A DNA stretch of 64,000 nt, from positions 1 to 64,000 of the forward strand of contig NZ_JACHHX010000001.1 in the NCBI RefSeq assembly GCF_014202935.1, given 5' to 3'. This document shows positions 51,108 through 60,899 of the stretch, piece by piece. This DNA comes from Rehaibacterium terrae (GTDB lineage Bacteria > Pseudomonadota > Gammaproteobacteria > Xanthomonadales > Xanthomonadaceae). How positions within the stretch are numbered: the stretch's first letter is position 1; the number at the start of each line of letters is the position of its first letter. The translations under genes were made by a program, and so were the position numbers. Below the pieces are notes generated by a model. The model made no database searches, was not told the DNA's origin, and saw nothing but the letters and a program-made list of their open reading frames with translations.

Positions 51108-52028
51108 TCAGGCGCGCAGCAGCAGATCGAAGGCCAGCCCGGCGAACACCGCCATGCCGACCCAGTTGTTGTGCAGGAAGGCCTCGAAACAGCGCTGCCG
51201 CGAGCGGTCGCGGGCATGCCGGAACTGCCACAGCACCAGCAGCGCGGCCACGGCGAGGCCGGCGTAATACCAGCCGCCGAGGCCGGCGCGCAGGCCCAGC
51301 AGCGCCAGCGCGGCAAGGAACCCGGTGTAGAGCACGGCCAGCGCGATCAGGTCGGCCTCGCCGAACAGGATGGCGGTGGACTTGGCGCCGGCGGCAAGGT
51401 CGTCCTCGCGGTCGACCATGGCGTACCAGGTGTCGTAGGCGGTGGCCCACAGCACGTTGGCGAGGAACAGCAGCCAGGCGATCGGCGGCACCGTGCCCTG
51501 CACGGCGGCGAAGGCCATCGGGATCGCCCAGCCGAAGGCGACGCCCAGATACACCTGCGGCAGGTAGGTGTGGCGCTTGAGGTAGGGATAGCTCGACGCG
51601 AGGAACACGCCGACGACGCTCAGGTACACGGTGAGCCGGTTGGTCAGCAGCACCAGCGCGAAGGCGGCCAGCATCAGCACCGCGAACAAGGCCAGCGCCT
51701 CGCGCCCGCTCACCGCGCCGGTGGCCAGCGGGCGCCCCTTGGTGCGCTCGACCTGCGGGTCCAGCCAGCGGTCGGCGTAGTCGTTGATCACGCAGCCGGC
51801 CGAGCGGGTCAACCAGACGCCGGCAGTGAAAATGGCGAACAGGTGCCAGGGCGGGAAGCCTTCGGCCGCCAGCCACAGGCCCCACCAGGTCGGCCACAGC
51901 AGCAGCAGCACGCCGATCGGGCGATCGCCGCGGACCAGTTTCCAGTACTGGCCGAGACGTTCGCGCCAGCGCGGGACGGCTGGGCCCGGCGGCCGGGGCT
52001 GCTCGGAGACGTAACGCTCGTAAGGCAT
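51108..52028 (-). CDS. ubiA: 4-hydroxybenzoate polyprenyltransferase UbiA
   Basis: A 306-residue inner-membrane enzyme that prenylates 4-hydroxybenzoate in ubiquinone synthesis. Two Asp-rich motifs that bind Mg-diphosphate are visible: [20 protein letters not shown] (about 80-99) and [20 protein letters not shown] (about 195-214), within eight or nine membrane helices. The ATG at 52028 gives a normal N-terminus. The 234 bp between comF and ubiA (both genes ending there) hold nothing I recognise. Confidence 0.94.
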   Translation of the reverse strand: MPYERYVSEQPRPPGPAVPRWRERLGQYWKLVRGDRPIGVLLLLWPTWWGLWLAAEGFPPWHLFAIFTAGVWLTRSAGCVINDYADRWLDPQVERTKGRPLATGAVSGREALALFAVLMLAAFALVLLTNRLTVYLSVVGVFLASSYPYLKRHTYLPQVYLGVAFGWAIPMAFAAVQGTVPPIAWLLFLANVLWATAYDTWYAMVDREDDLAAGAKSTAILFGEADLIALAVLYTGFLAALALLGLRAGLGGWYYAGLAVAALLVLWQFRHARDRSRQRCFEAFLHNNWVGMAVFAGLAFDLLLRA

Positions 52029-52123
52029 GGGGCGGAAGGTTAGCAGGGCGGCCATGACCTTCGCCCTATCCACGCCGCCCCCGGACGGCGCATCATCGGC
52101 GCTCCACCCCGGGGAGACACCGC

Positions 52124-54070
52124 ATGACACCGACCGCACGCACCGCGCTGGCGCTTCTCGTCGCCGCCAGCCTCGCCGGCGGCCTGGCCGCCTGTTCGCG
52201 CCAGGATGGCGCGCCGGCCGCCACCGCCTCCCAGGCCGAAGTCGCACGGCCCAGCCGCCAGTACGGCATCGAGGAGTTCGTCGAGTCGATCGGCGTCAGC
52301 GGCGCCTCGTTCTCGGCCGACGAGTCGAGAATCCTGTTCTCGTCGAACCGCTCGGGCATCTGGAACGTCTACTCGATGCCGGTCACCGGCGGCGAGTGGA
52401 CGGCGGTCACCGCTTCCAGCACCGACAACAACTACGCGGTGGCCTACTTCCCGCACGACGACCGCGTGCTGGTCACCCGCGACCAGGGCGGCAACGAGCT
52501 CAACCACCTGTACGTCATCGAAACCGACGGCAGCGAGCGCGACCTGACGCCGGGCGAAAAACTCAAGGCCATGTTCGCCGGCTTCAGCCACGACGGCAGC
52601 CGCTTCTTCGTGCTGAGCAACGAGCGCGACCCGCGCTACTTCGATGTCTACGCCTACGACGCGACGACCTACGCGCGCGAGCGCATCTACACCAACGAGG
52701 CCGGCTACCAGCCCGGACCGATCTCCGGCGACGGCCGCTGGATCGGCCTGTCCAAGCCCGACACCACGGTCAACAACGACATCTACCTGTTCGACCGCCA
52801 GAGCGGTGCGCTGACACACCTGAGCCCGCACCAGGGTGCGGCGCAGTTCGCGATCCAGGATTTCGCGCCGGACGGCTCGCACCTGCTGTACACCAGCAAC
52901 GACGGCAGCGAGTTCTTCCGCCTGCGCCGCTACGACCTCGCCAGCGGCGAACACGCCGACGTCCAGGTCGAGGACTGGGACATCGTCTACAGCCACTACT
53001 CGCACAACGGCCGCTACCGCATCGCCGCGATCAACGAGGACGGCAGCACCAGCGTGCGCCTGTACGACGCCGCCAGCGGCGAGCGCCTGCCGCTGCCGGC
53101 GCTGCCGGCCGGCGAGATCCGCGGCGCCACGCTGGCGCGCTCGGAAGCGCGCCTGGCCTTCTATCTCAATGGCGACCGCCAGCCCAACGACCTGTACGTG
53201 CTGGAGTTCGGCGGCGCGCCGAAGCAGCTCACCCGTTCGCTCAATCCGGCCATCGACCCGGCCGATCTGGTCGATTCGCAGGTGGTGCGCTTCACCAGTT
53301 TCGACGGGATGGAGATCCCCAACATCCTGTGGAAGCCGCACCAGGCCACGGCGGAGAACAAGGCGCCGGCGCTGGTGTGGGTGCACGGCGGCCCGGGCGG
53401 GCAGACCACCCGCGCGCATTCGGCGGTGATCCAGTACCTGGCCAACCACGGCTACGTGGTGCTCGGCATCAACAACCGCGGCAGTTCCGGCTACGGCAAG
53501 ACCTTCTTCGCCGCCGACGACCGCAAGCACGGCCGCGAGCCGCTGTGGGACACCATCGAGGCGAAGAAGTACCTGCAGTCGCTGGACTATGTCGATCCCG
53601 AGCGCATCGGCATCATCGGCGGCAGCTACGGCGGTTACATGGTGCTGAGCGCGCTGGCCTTCCATCCGGAGGAATTCGACGTCGGCGTGAACATCTTCGG
53701 CGTCAGCAACTGGATCCGCACGCTGGAGAGCATTCCGCCGTGGTGGGAGAGCTTCCGCCAGGCGCTGTACGCCGAGATCGGCCACCCGGAGAAGGACCGC
53801 GAGTTCCTGATCGCCACCTCGCCGCTGTTCCACGCCGACAACATCGTCAAGCCGCTGATCGTGCTGCAGGGCGCCAACGACCCGCGCGTGATCCAGGCCG
53901 AGAGCGACGACATCGTGGCGGCGGTACGCAGGAACGAGGTGCCGGTGGAGTACGTCGTGTTCGACGACGAGGGCCACGGCTTCACCAAGAAGAAGAACCA
54001 GATCGCGGGCTACGGCGCGATCCTGGCCTTTCTCGACACCCATCTGAAGCACAAGCCGGCGACGCCGTGA
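52124..54070 (+). CDS. S9-family prolyl oligopeptidase-like lipoprotein
   Basis: A 648-residue peptidase. It starts with a lipoprotein signal (GGLAAC, Cys at 25), so it is periplasmic and membrane-anchored. A seven-bladed WD40-like beta-propeller with TolB-type strands ([20 protein letters not shown]) fills about 45-390, and a C-terminal alpha/beta-hydrolase domain has GGSYGGYM (Ser501), an Asp near 587 and the His of DDEGHGF (about 619). It resembles dipeptidyl/acylaminoacyl peptidases, which cleave short peptides. Confidence 0.92.
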   Translation: MTPTARTALALLVAASLAGGLAACSRQDGAPAATASQAEVARPSRQYGIEEFVESIGVSGASFSADESRILFSSNRSGIWNVYSMPVTGGEWTAVTASSTDNNYAVAYFPHDDRVLVTRDQGGNELNHLYVIETDGSERDLTPGEKLKAMFAGFSHDGSRFFVLSNERDPRYFDVYAYDATTYARERIYTNEAGYQPGPISGDGRWIGLSKPDTTVNNDIYLFDRQSGALTHLSPHQGAAQFAIQDFAPDGSHLLYTSNDGSEFFRLRRYDLASGEHADVQVEDWDIVYSHYSHNGRYRIAAINEDGSTSVRLYDAASGERLPLPALPAGEIRGATLARSEARLAFYLNGDRQPNDLYVLEFGGAPKQLTRSLNPAIDPADLVDSQVVRFTSFDGMEIPNILWKPHQATAENKAPALVWVHGGPGGQTTRAHSAVIQYLANHGYVVLGINNRGSSGYGKTFFAADDRKHGREPLWDTIEAKKYLQSLDYVDPERIGIIGGSYGGYMVLSALAFHPEEFDVGVNIFGVSNWIRTLESIPPWWESFRQALYAEIGHPEKDREFLIATSPLFHADNIVKPLIVLQGANDPRVIQAESDDIVAAVRRNEVPVEYVVFDDEGHGFTKKKNQIAGYGAILAFLDTHLKHKPATP

Positions 54071-54159
54071 CGATGGCCGCGCCCGTTCCCGTGCGGGAAC
54101 GGGCGCATGGCCGGTAGTATCGGGCACAAGCCCACGGCCGCCCCGAAGGAGAAACACCG

Positions 54160-54375
54160 ATGAGCGCAGGACCCGGTTCCGCCGGCAACGTGATCGCCGC
54201 GCTGTGCAGCCTGTTCATTCCGGGGCTGGGGCAACTGGTGCAGGGCCGCATCCTGGCGGCGATCTTCTATTTGCTGTTGGCCGGCGTGCTCTGGCTGGTC
54301 ACCTTCACCCTGCTCGGCTGGCTGGGCAACCTGATCGCCTGCATTGACGCGGCGCTGTACCGCCCGCGCCGCTGA
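54160..54375 (+). CDS. Small two-helix membrane protein
   Basis: A 71-residue protein with two hydrophobic segments joined by GRILAAI (ALCSLFIPGLGQLVQGRILA and IFYLLLAGVLWLVTFTLLGWL). The IPGLGQLVQGR core resembles TM2-like/YrvJ-type small membrane proteins. A GAAGGAG ribosome binding site lies 8 bp before the ATG. Function unknown. Confidence 0.8.
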   Translation: MSAGPGSAGNVIAALCSLFIPGLGQLVQGRILAAIFYLLLAGVLWLVTFTLLGWLGNLIACIDAALYRPRR

Positions 54376-54397
54376 ACCCGCCGGCGTTCAGCCGCGC
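54366..54397. terminator. Hairpin enclosing both stop codons of a convergent pair
   Basis: Arms 54366-54377 and 54386-54397 pair at 11 of 12 positions around an 8-nt loop. The TGA of the small membrane protein and the stop of the GGDEF-EAL gene lie in opposite arms, as at 41679 and 45483. Confidence 0.5.
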
Positions 54398-57147
54398 TCG
54401 CGCAGCCAGGCGGTCAGCGCGTCGGCCGACAGCGGCCGGGCATAGAGATAGCCCTGCGCCTCGTCGCAGCCCTGGCCGCGCAGCAGCTCGGCCATGGCCT
54501 CGGTCTCCACGCCCTCGCCGACCACCCGCAGGCCGAGGGCGTGGCCGAGGGTGACGATGGCCTGGGTCAGCTCGGCCACCGCCGGATCCTCCAGCATCGA
54601 CCAGGTGAAGGCGCGGTCGATCTTCAGGTGGCTGACTGGAAAACGGTGCAGGTACTGCAGGTTGGAGAAACCGGTGCCGAAGTCGTCCACCGCCAGCCGC
54701 ACGCCGTGCGATTCGAGCAGGGCCAGACCGCTGCGCAGGGCCTCGCTGTCGATCATCATCGAGGACTCGGTGATCTCCAGCTCCAGCCGCTCGGTCGGCC
54801 AGCCGGCCTCGGCGCAGAGCGCGATCACCCGCGCGGCGAACTGCGGATCGCGCATCTGCACCGCCGAGGCATTGACCGCGAGGTGGCCGAAGCGCAGGCC
54901 GGCGCGGTCCCAGGCGCGCGCCTGGCGACAGGCCTCGGCCAGCACCCAGTCGCCGATGCGCACGATCTCGCCGGTTTCCTCGGCGATCGGGACGAACTCG
55001 TCCGGCCCGCAGCGCAGCCCGCCCGCAGGCCGCCAGCGCAGCAGCGCCTCGATGCCGAGCACGCGGCCGTCGCGCAGGCTGACCGCCGGCTGATAGGCCA
55101 GCGAGAACTCGCCACGCTCGAGCGCGCCGCGTAGCTGGCGCTCGATGCGGATGCGCCGCTGCACGCGCTCGAACTGGGCGACGTCGTGGAACTGATAGGT
55201 GTTGCGGCCGGCGTCCTTGGCGCGGGACATCGCCGCGTCGGCAGCGCGTAGCAGCTCGTCGAGGTCGGCGCCGCGCGGGCCGGACAGGGCGATGCCGACG
55301 CTGCAGCCGACCTGCAGCTCGTGGCCGGCGACGGTCAGCGGCTGACTGAGCGCGTCGATGATCCGCTGCGCCACGGCGGCGGCGTCATCCGGCTGCTGGA
55401 TGCCGCGCAGCAGCACGAGAAATTCGTCGCCGCCGTGGCGACCGATCATGCCGCTGCCGGGCACGCAGCCGCGCAGGCGCTCGGCCATGGCCTGCAGCAG
55501 CTCGTCGCCGACCAGGTGCCCCATCGCCTCGTTGACCAGCTTGAAGCGGTCCAGGTCGATGAACAGCAGGGCCAGCCCGTCCTCGCTGGCGGCCACCGCC
55601 TCCAGCGCCTGCTGGCGGAACGCGGCGCGGGTGGGCAGGCCGGTCAGGCTGTCGTAATGCGCCAGCCGCCGGATGCGCTCGTCGGCCTCGCGCTCGACGG
55701 TGATGTCGCGGATCAGGCCGGTGATCCGCCGCGGGCGGCCGTCGCGATGCTCCAGCTCGCCGACGACCTGCACCCAGACGCGGCGGCCGTCGGGCGTGGT
55801 CAGCGCGCCGCTGAGCTCGATGCTCTGGCCCGGTTCGCGGAACGCACGGATCGCGCCATCGATCGCCTCTCGGGTGTTGGGGTCGTAGAGCGCACGGAGC
55901 TGTTCCAGCGCGATGGCCTCACCGGCAGGCAGGCCGTGGATGCGGCAGGCCTGGTCGGTGAAATGCACCAGGCCCGAATCGAGATCGAACTCGAAACCGC
56001 CGATCCGGCCCATCGCCGAAATGCGGTTGAGCAGCTCGCTCTGCCAGCGCATCGCTTCGTGGGCGCGGCGCTGTTCGGTCACGTCCTGCACCACGCCGAG
56101 CAGGCGCACCACCCGCCCGCCGGCATCGCACAGGCGCTCGGCGCGCACCACCAGCTGCCGCAGCTCGCCATCGCCGCGGTGCAGGTCGAGCTCGAGATCG
56201 CAGGGCTCGCCCCGGTGCAGCAGCCGGCCCAGCGCCTCGCGCAGCCGGGCGTAGGACTCGGCCGGATACAGCGCGCGCTGCTGCTCCAGCGTCGGCGCGC
56301 CGTGCTCCGGCGGCAGGGCGGCGATGCGGAACATCTCCTCCGACCACCACACCCGGCCGCTGTCGGCCTCCCAGGCCCAGCTGCCGACCTGGGCGACGCG
56401 CTGCGCCTCCTTGAGCAGCAGCTCGCTCTCGCTCAGCCGTTCCTGCAGCGCCTTGTAGGCGGTGATGTCGGTCTGCGTGCCGACCACCCGCTGCGGCCGT
56501 CCGTCGGGCCGCCAGGCCACGACCTTGCCGCGGTCGAGGATCCAGCGCCAACTGCCGTCGCGGTGGCGCAGCCGGTGTTCGCTGACGTAATGGGTGACGC
56601 CGCCGGCCAGCAGACGGTCGAGCTGAATGCGCAGGCCGGCGCGGTCGTCCGGGTGGATCAGCGCGAACACCTCGTCGAGCGCAGGGCCCAGCTCGCCTTC
56701 GCCGTAACCGAGCATGGACAGCCAGCGCGGGGAGCGGCGCACGCACCCGCTCTCGGCGTCCCAGTCCCACAGCCCGTCCTCGAGGTGCTCGACCGCCTCG
56801 TCCCAGCGCCCGTGCACCACCGCGTCGCGGGTGCTGCCGCCGGCGGTCGCCGGCGCCACGCTGAGCAGGAAACCGCGCGGCTGCCCGGCGTCGTCGCGGG
56901 CGCCGAGCAGGCGGCATTCGAGCGGACCCAGCGCGCTCGGTTGTTTCCAGTGGACGATGCGTTCGGGATGCGCCCGCAGCTGCGCCATGGCGGCCCCGAT
57001 GGCCGGCCGCAGCTCGGCCATCACCTCCGGCAGCAGCAGCGGCTGCGCGTGCGGGCTGGCGAGCGCGGGACGTCCGCACAGATCGAGCGCGACCAGCGCC
57101 TGTTCCGGCAATCGACGCTCCGGGCTGGCGACCAGGCGGCTGTCCAT
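54388..57147 (-). CDS. PAS-GGDEF-EAL cyclic-di-GMP signalling protein
   Basis: A 919-residue cytoplasmic protein without membrane segments. PAS/PAC sensor modules come first (about 115-240, 250-370 and 380-490; for example GSWRWILDRGKVVAWRPDGR), then a GGDEF domain with intact GGDEF (about 571-575), which could make c-di-GMP, and an EAL domain with intact EALLRW (about 699), LELEITESSM, VDDFGTGFSNLQYL and GEGVETE, which could break it down. Both activities are therefore possible, with one probably dominant in vivo. The ATG at 57147 was chosen over 57243 because the upstream codons look non-coding. Confidence 0.9.
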   Translation of the reverse strand: MDSRLVASPERRLPEQALVALDLCGRPALASPHAQPLLLPEVMAELRPAIGAAMAQLRAHPERIVHWKQPSALGPLECRLLGARDDAGQPRGFLLSVAPATAGGSTRDAVVHGRWDEAVEHLEDGLWDWDAESGCVRRSPRWLSMLGYGEGELGPALDEVFALIHPDDRAGLRIQLDRLLAGGVTHYVSEHRLRHRDGSWRWILDRGKVVAWRPDGRPQRVVGTQTDITAYKALQERLSESELLLKEAQRVAQVGSWAWEADSGRVWWSEEMFRIAALPPEHGAPTLEQQRALYPAESYARLREALGRLLHRGEPCDLELDLHRGDGELRQLVVRAERLCDAGGRVVRLLGVVQDVTEQRRAHEAMRWQSELLNRISAMGRIGGFEFDLDSGLVHFTDQACRIHGLPAGEAIALEQLRALYDPNTREAIDGAIRAFREPGQSIELSGALTTPDGRRVWVQVVGELEHRDGRPRRITGLIRDITVEREADERIRRLAHYDSLTGLPTRAAFRQQALEAVAASEDGLALLFIDLDRFKLVNEAMGHLVGDELLQAMAERLRGCVPGSGMIGRHGGDEFLVLLRGIQQPDDAAAVAQRIIDALSQPLTVAGHELQVGCSVGIALSGPRGADLDELLRAADAAMSRAKDAGRNTYQFHDVAQFERVQRRIRIERQLRGALERGEFSLAYQPAVSLRDGRVLGIEALLRWRPAGGLRCGPDEFVPIAEETGEIVRIGDWVLAEACRQARAWDRAGLRFGHLAVNASAVQMRDPQFAARVIALCAEAGWPTERLELEITESSMMIDSEALRSGLALLESHGVRLAVDDFGTGFSNLQYLHRFPVSHLKIDRAFTWSMLEDPAVAELTQAIVTLGHALGLRVVGEGVETEAMAELLRGQGCDEAQGYLYARPLSADALTAWLRERG

Positions 57148-57346
57148 GAGGGGCGCGGGAACTCCGGGCAGGGAACCCTGCAAGCCTAGCGTGTCCGCCG
57201 CGCAGCGCCGGCAGCGCATCGCCGAAGCTGTGACCCGATTCACGCCGGTTCAGCCACCCGGCCCGGAAAACGCCGACAGCCCGCCGCGCCGCGGCGGTCG
57301 CCACGGTTCGCGCCGGCCCCGAATCCGTGTCAAAATCCGCAGCCAC

Positions 57347-57423
57347 GCGCCCGTAGCTCAGCTGGATAGAGTACTACCCTCCGAAGGTAGGGGTCACAGG
57401 TTCGAATCCTGTCGGGCGCGCCA
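57347..57423 (+). tRNA. tRNA-Arg (anticodon CCG)
   Basis: A 77-nt cloverleaf: acceptor GCGCCCG/CGGGCGC with discriminator G and encoded CCA (57421-57423), D-arm AGCTCAGCTGGATAGAGT, anticodon stem CTACC/GGTAG around loop CTCCGAA (anticodon CCG, reads CGG) and T-arm with GGTTCGAATCC. Immediately downstream are repeats that contain its last 13 bases. Confidence 0.97.
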
Positions 57424-57775
57424 TCCTCCCTCGCTTCGCCCGCGCATCCCACCGCGCCGCGCGGTGCGCCGCGCCCTCCATGCCGTTGCCCGCGCCTGCG
57501 CGGGACTGCCGTCCCGACGGGCGCGCCACTCCTCTTCGCTCCGCCCCTACGCCCGGCGCGCTGCGAGCCCATCGCTTCCCCGTCACCTCGCACGCGCCTG
57601 CGCGGGACTATCGTCCCGACGGGCGCGCCATCCTCCCTCGCTTCGCCCGCGCATCCCGCCGCGCCGCGCGGTGCGCCGCGCCCTCCATGCCACTGCCCGC
57701 GCCTGCGCGGGACTGCCGTCCCGACGGGCGCGCCATCCTCCCTCGCTTCGCCCGCGCATCCCGCCGCGCCGAGCG
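57411..57775 (+). repeat. Tandem repeats derived from the tRNA-Arg 3' end
   Basis: Units begin at 57411 (within the tRNA), 57516, 57618 and 57723, i.e. 105, 102 and 105 bp apart; the last is cut off near 57775. Each starts with the tRNA tail GxCGGGCGCGCCA. Units 1 and 3 are nearly identical, unit 2 is diverged. Before each extra tail is a GGGAC/GTCCC hairpin that would sit where the T-arm lies in the tRNA. The layout is like the rtT repeats after E. coli tyrT. Confidence 0.88.
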
Positions 57776-58024
57776 GGGCGTCGCCGCCCGGCGCCAGTCC
57801 AGCACGGCGGCGGTCAGCGCCTGGCCGATGTCGTCGTGCAGCATGCGGGCGGCGTGTTCGTGCCGGTGCTCCAGCGCGAGCGGCAGGTCGCGCAGCGCCG
57901 ATGCGGACCCGTTTGCGCCCGGGTTCAGCGCGCGAATGCGGCGCGGCCGGGGGGTTCCCCGGCCGCGTGGCGATCGGCATGGTTGTCCGGCTGTCGGAGC
58001 CTCATCGGCCGACGATGACGGCAT
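57608..58024 (-). pseudogene. Histidine-kinase (HisKA_3) fragment fused to repeat-encoded tail
   Basis: A 138-codon frame starting 4 bp after the MCP stop. Residues about 48-78 (EHRHEHAARMLHDDIGQALT) match the phosphoacceptor helix of NarX/DesK-type sensor kinases (ELHD--GQ-LTA). No ATPase domain follows; instead the frame enters the tRNA-tail repeats and encodes repeated RDARAKRGRMARPSGR blocks until a TAG created by the diverged unit 2. It looks like the truncated remains of a kinase gene, though it could be expressed. Confidence 0.45.
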
Positions 58025-58028
58025 GCGC

Positions 58029-59219
58029 TCAGAACAGCTCCACCGAGCCGGCGCCGAGATCGAGCTGCGACACCGGCTTGTGCGGCGGCTTCTCCCACTC
58101 GCCGCGGTATTCGCGGATGCGCACGGCGAGCTTGTGCAGCGCCTGCAGCAGCTCGGCGTCGCGCACGCCGCCGTTGCGGTTGAGCAGCTCCTGCAGGGCG
58201 GTGGCCTCGTGGTTGATCGCGGCCAAGCGCTCCAGGTGGACCAATGCCGAACCGAGCGCCTGGGTGGCGATGTCCTCGAACTGCAGCGAGCGCACCGCTT
58301 CGGCCACCGAGCCGTCGATGGCGCGGCCGCACTGGCTGATCTCCTGCATGCCCTGCGACAGCGCGGCGTTCATCGCGCCGACCTGCTGCAGCAGGCGCGC
58401 CGACTCGTGCTTGGCCTCCTGCGAGCGGGCCAGGTCACGGGTGGCCATGCGGCTGACGGTGTCGCGCACCTTGGTGATCGCCTCGCGCGAGTTGTGCGCC
58501 AGCTTGCGGATCTGCTCGTTGAAGGCGGTGGAGCGTTCGGACAGGTTGCGCACCTCGTCGGCCACCACCGCGAAGCCGCGGCCGGCCTCACCGGCGCGGG
58601 CCGCCTCGATGGCGGCGTTGAGCGCCAGCAGGTTGGTCTGGTCGGCGATCGACTTGACGTCTTCCAACAGGGCGAAGATGCCGTCGAGGTGGCCGGCCAT
58701 GTCGTCGATGTGTTCGACGGTGGCCGAGCTCTGGCCACTGACCTCCTCCAGCGCGGCGACCAGCTGCTCCATCTGCCGGCTGGCCTCCTGGGCGAAGCGC
58801 TGGATGCCCATCTCGCTGCCGTCGCGGTTGCCGGTGCGGTCGACGATGCGCGACACCGCGTTGCCCTGCTCGCGCGACTGCCGGCTCATCGCCTCGAAGC
58901 TGCCCGAGAGCGTCTGCACCGCCTCGCGGACCAGGCTGCGGGTGCGCTCGATCTCATGCCGCGAACCCTCGATTTCGCGGCTGACGAACTGGCGCAGCTC
59001 GCCCAGCAGCGTCTGCTGCTCGCGCAGCAGCCGGGCCTCGTCCGGCGTGTGCCGGCGGGCTTCGGTCGCCAGCCACAGGCTGCCCACCGACCAGGCCAGC
59101 ACCATCGCGGTGAGCAGGCCCCAGCGGACGCCGGGCGCCCAACCGGCGATCTCGGCCACCAGGAACAGGATCGTGAGCAGCAGGGCCGGAGCGAGGCGGG
59201 AAAGGATGCGGGCTTGCAT
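58029..59219 (-). CDS. Methyl-accepting chemotaxis protein
   Basis: A 396-residue chemoreceptor. Two closely spaced N-terminal transmembrane helices (about 8-27 and 32-51) leave almost no periplasmic sensor, so it must sense in the membrane or cytoplasm. The signalling hairpin tip [18 protein letters not shown]...[16 protein letters not shown] is intact. The C-terminus carries [11 protein letters not shown], like chemoreceptors of type IV pilus (Pil-Chp) or other alternative systems. It follows cheB by 89 bp on the same strand. Confidence 0.92.
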   Translation of the reverse strand: MQARILSRLAPALLLTILFLVAEIAGWAPGVRWGLLTAMVLAWSVGSLWLATEARRHTPDEARLLREQQTLLGELRQFVSREIEGSRHEIERTRSLVREAVQTLSGSFEAMSRQSREQGNAVSRIVDRTGNRDGSEMGIQRFAQEASRQMEQLVAALEEVSGQSSATVEHIDDMAGHLDGIFALLEDVKSIADQTNLLALNAAIEAARAGEAGRGFAVVADEVRNLSERSTAFNEQIRKLAHNSREAITKVRDTVSRMATRDLARSQEAKHESARLLQQVGAMNAALSQGMQEISQCGRAIDGSVAEAVRSLQFEDIATQALGSALVHLERLAAINHEATALQELLNRNGGVRDAELLQALHKLAVRIREYRGEWEKPPHKPVSQLDLGAGSVELF

Positions 59220-59308
59220 GGCGGATCTCGTGGAGGTTCCTGCCTACCTTATCGGCGCGCCGCCGCCCGGCTTTAGACGCGGGCACGCGGCGGCGTCGCG
59301 TCCGGCGT

Positions 59309-60343
59309 TCAGGCCGCCAGCCGCGCGAGCAGCGCGTCGGCGATCTCCTCCAGCGGCCGCACTTCCGCCGCCGCGCCCAGCCGGAACGCGCTGCCGGGCA
59401 TGCCCCAGACCACACTGGTGGCCTCGTCCTGCACCAGCGTGTGCGCGCCGGCCTGGCGCAGCGCCAGCAGCCCGCGCGCGCCATCGTCGCCCATGCCGGT
59501 GAGCAGCGCGGCGATGGCGTTGCGGCCGACCGCCTGCGCCACCGAGTGGAACAGCACATCGACGCTCGGCCGGTGGCGGTTGACCGGTGCGTCCTCGCCG
59601 ATCCGGCAGACCCAGCGTGCGCCGCTGCGCTCCACCCGCAGGTGGAAGCCGCCCGGCGCGACGTAGCCGTGGCCGGGCGTGATCGGCATGCCGTCCTCGG
59701 CCTCGGCGACCTTGAGCGCCGATTCGCGGTCCAGCCGCTGCGCGAAGGCGCGGCTGAAGCCGCCGGGAATGTGTTGCGCGATCACCACCGCCGGCGCGTC
59801 CGGCGGCATCCTGGCCATCACCTGCCGCAGTGCTTCGGTGCCGCCGGTGGAGGCACCGAGCGCGATCAGCCGGTCGGTGGTGCGGTAGCCGACCGGCGGC
59901 ACCGGCAGCAGCGCATCGAGGCGCCTCGGCCGGCGCGCCGCCGGACGCGTCGCCGCCGCCGCCTTCACCTTCTCGACCAGCAGCGCGGCGTAGTCGCGCA
60001 GCCCACGCTCGACGTCGAGCTTGGGCTTGGCGACGAAATCGACCGCGCCCAGCTCCAGCGCCGACAGCGTGACATCGGCGCCCCACTCGGTGAGCGTCGA
60101 GACCATCACCACCGGCAGCGGGTGCAGCCGCATCAGATTGTCGAGAAAGCGCAGCCCGTCCATGCGCGGCATCTCGACATCGAGGGTGAGCACGTCGGGC
60201 TTGAGCGCCTTGATCTTCTCGCGCGCGATGAACGGATCGGATGCCGTTCCCACCACCTCGATCTCCGGATCGGCCCCGAGCAGCTCGCTCAGCAACTGCC
60301 GCACCAGCGCCGAATCGTCGACGACGAGCACCTTGATCGTCAT
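59309..60343 (-). CDS. cheB: Chemotaxis protein-glutamate methylesterase CheB
   Basis: A 344-residue two-domain protein: an N-terminal receiver with phosphoacceptor Asp55 ([12 protein letters not shown]) and a C-terminal methylesterase with Ser ([10 protein letters not shown], about 165), His (AQHIPGGFS) and Asp ([11 protein letters not shown]). It removes methyl groups from chemoreceptors. The ATG at 60343 is the family start; the frame is open upstream through the dispersed repeat. The rest of the chemotaxis operon is not in the window. Confidence 0.96.
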   Translation of the reverse strand: MTIKVLVVDDSALVRQLLSELLGADPEIEVVGTASDPFIAREKIKALKPDVLTLDVEMPRMDGLRFLDNLMRLHPLPVVMVSTLTEWGADVTLSALELGAVDFVAKPKLDVERGLRDYAALLVEKVKAAAATRPAARRPRRLDALLPVPPVGYRTTDRLIALGASTGGTEALRQVMARMPPDAPAVVIAQHIPGGFSRAFAQRLDRESALKVAEAEDGMPITPGHGYVAPGGFHLRVERSGARWVCRIGEDAPVNRHRPSVDVLFHSVAQAVGRNAIAALLTGMGDDGARGLLALRQAGAHTLVQDEATSVVWGMPGSAFRLGAAAEVRPLEEIADALLARLAA

Positions 60344-60421
60344 CGCGCGGCCCTCCGCATCCGAACATCCCCAGTCGATCGCTCCGCCGAAACGAAGGCC
60401 GGTCTTTCCGCTCTTGCTCGT

Positions 60422-60868
60422 GGCGGGCAGGAGCCCGCCCGCTCTTCCGGGGCCCCTGAGCGGCGGCGGGCGCGCGGAGGAACAGCCCGAAGGGTCGCCG
60501 GCAGGGAGGCCGGCGACGTTTGCGCCGGCACAGGAGGTGCCGTCGCAAACGCCCGCAGCGCGCACGCGCACCTTTCGGACAGGATGTCCGGAGGGCGCCG
60601 CTCCGGGGTGCCCTTTCTTTTGGTTACCTTTTCTTTGGGCAAGCAAAGAAAAGTAACCCGGCCGCCGGCAGGCGGACGGAACCCCCGGCCTGAAAGGCCG
60701 GCCAAATCGCGACAAACCCACAGGCGCACGAAACACCCGGCGCTACGCGCCGGCAGGTCGTGACGAACCCGCAGGCGCACGGAGCTCCGGCCTGAAAGGC
60801 CGGCACGATCACGACGAACCCAATCCAGCCCACACATTGCAGGAGCGGCCTCAGCCGCGACCGGAGAA
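60422..60868 (+). repeat. Dispersed hairpin-array repeat, copy 2
   Basis: This is the second copy of the element at 172-595. Hairpins: 60422-60428/60433-60439 (AGGA), 60495-60502/60509-60516 (AGGGAG), 60518-60531/60537-60550 (AGGAG) and 60571-60580/60586-60595 (AGGAT, two G.U pairs). Every loop keeps GGA although flanking loop bases differ from copy 1. The right part (60685-60810) has three imperfect units, each with a CCGGC/GCCGG-type hairpin and a CGACAAACCC- or CGACGAACCC-like tail, and ends with the REP-like AGGAGCGGCCTCAGCCGCGA. The element lies between cheB and a convergent membrane protein gene. Confidence 0.75.
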
Positions 60869-60899
60869 CCACGCAAACAACCGCTCGCGGCCAACGCTC

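Noticed and set aside
57411-57775. CRISPR array
   Set aside because: Unit length (102-105 bp) is far too long, there are no short repeats with unique spacers, and no cas genes are present; the units derive from the tRNA tail.
57347-60343. Integrative element inserted at tRNA-Arg
   Set aside because: The tRNA-tail repeats look like attachment duplications, but there is no integrase, excisionase or foreign cargo between or beyond them within the window.
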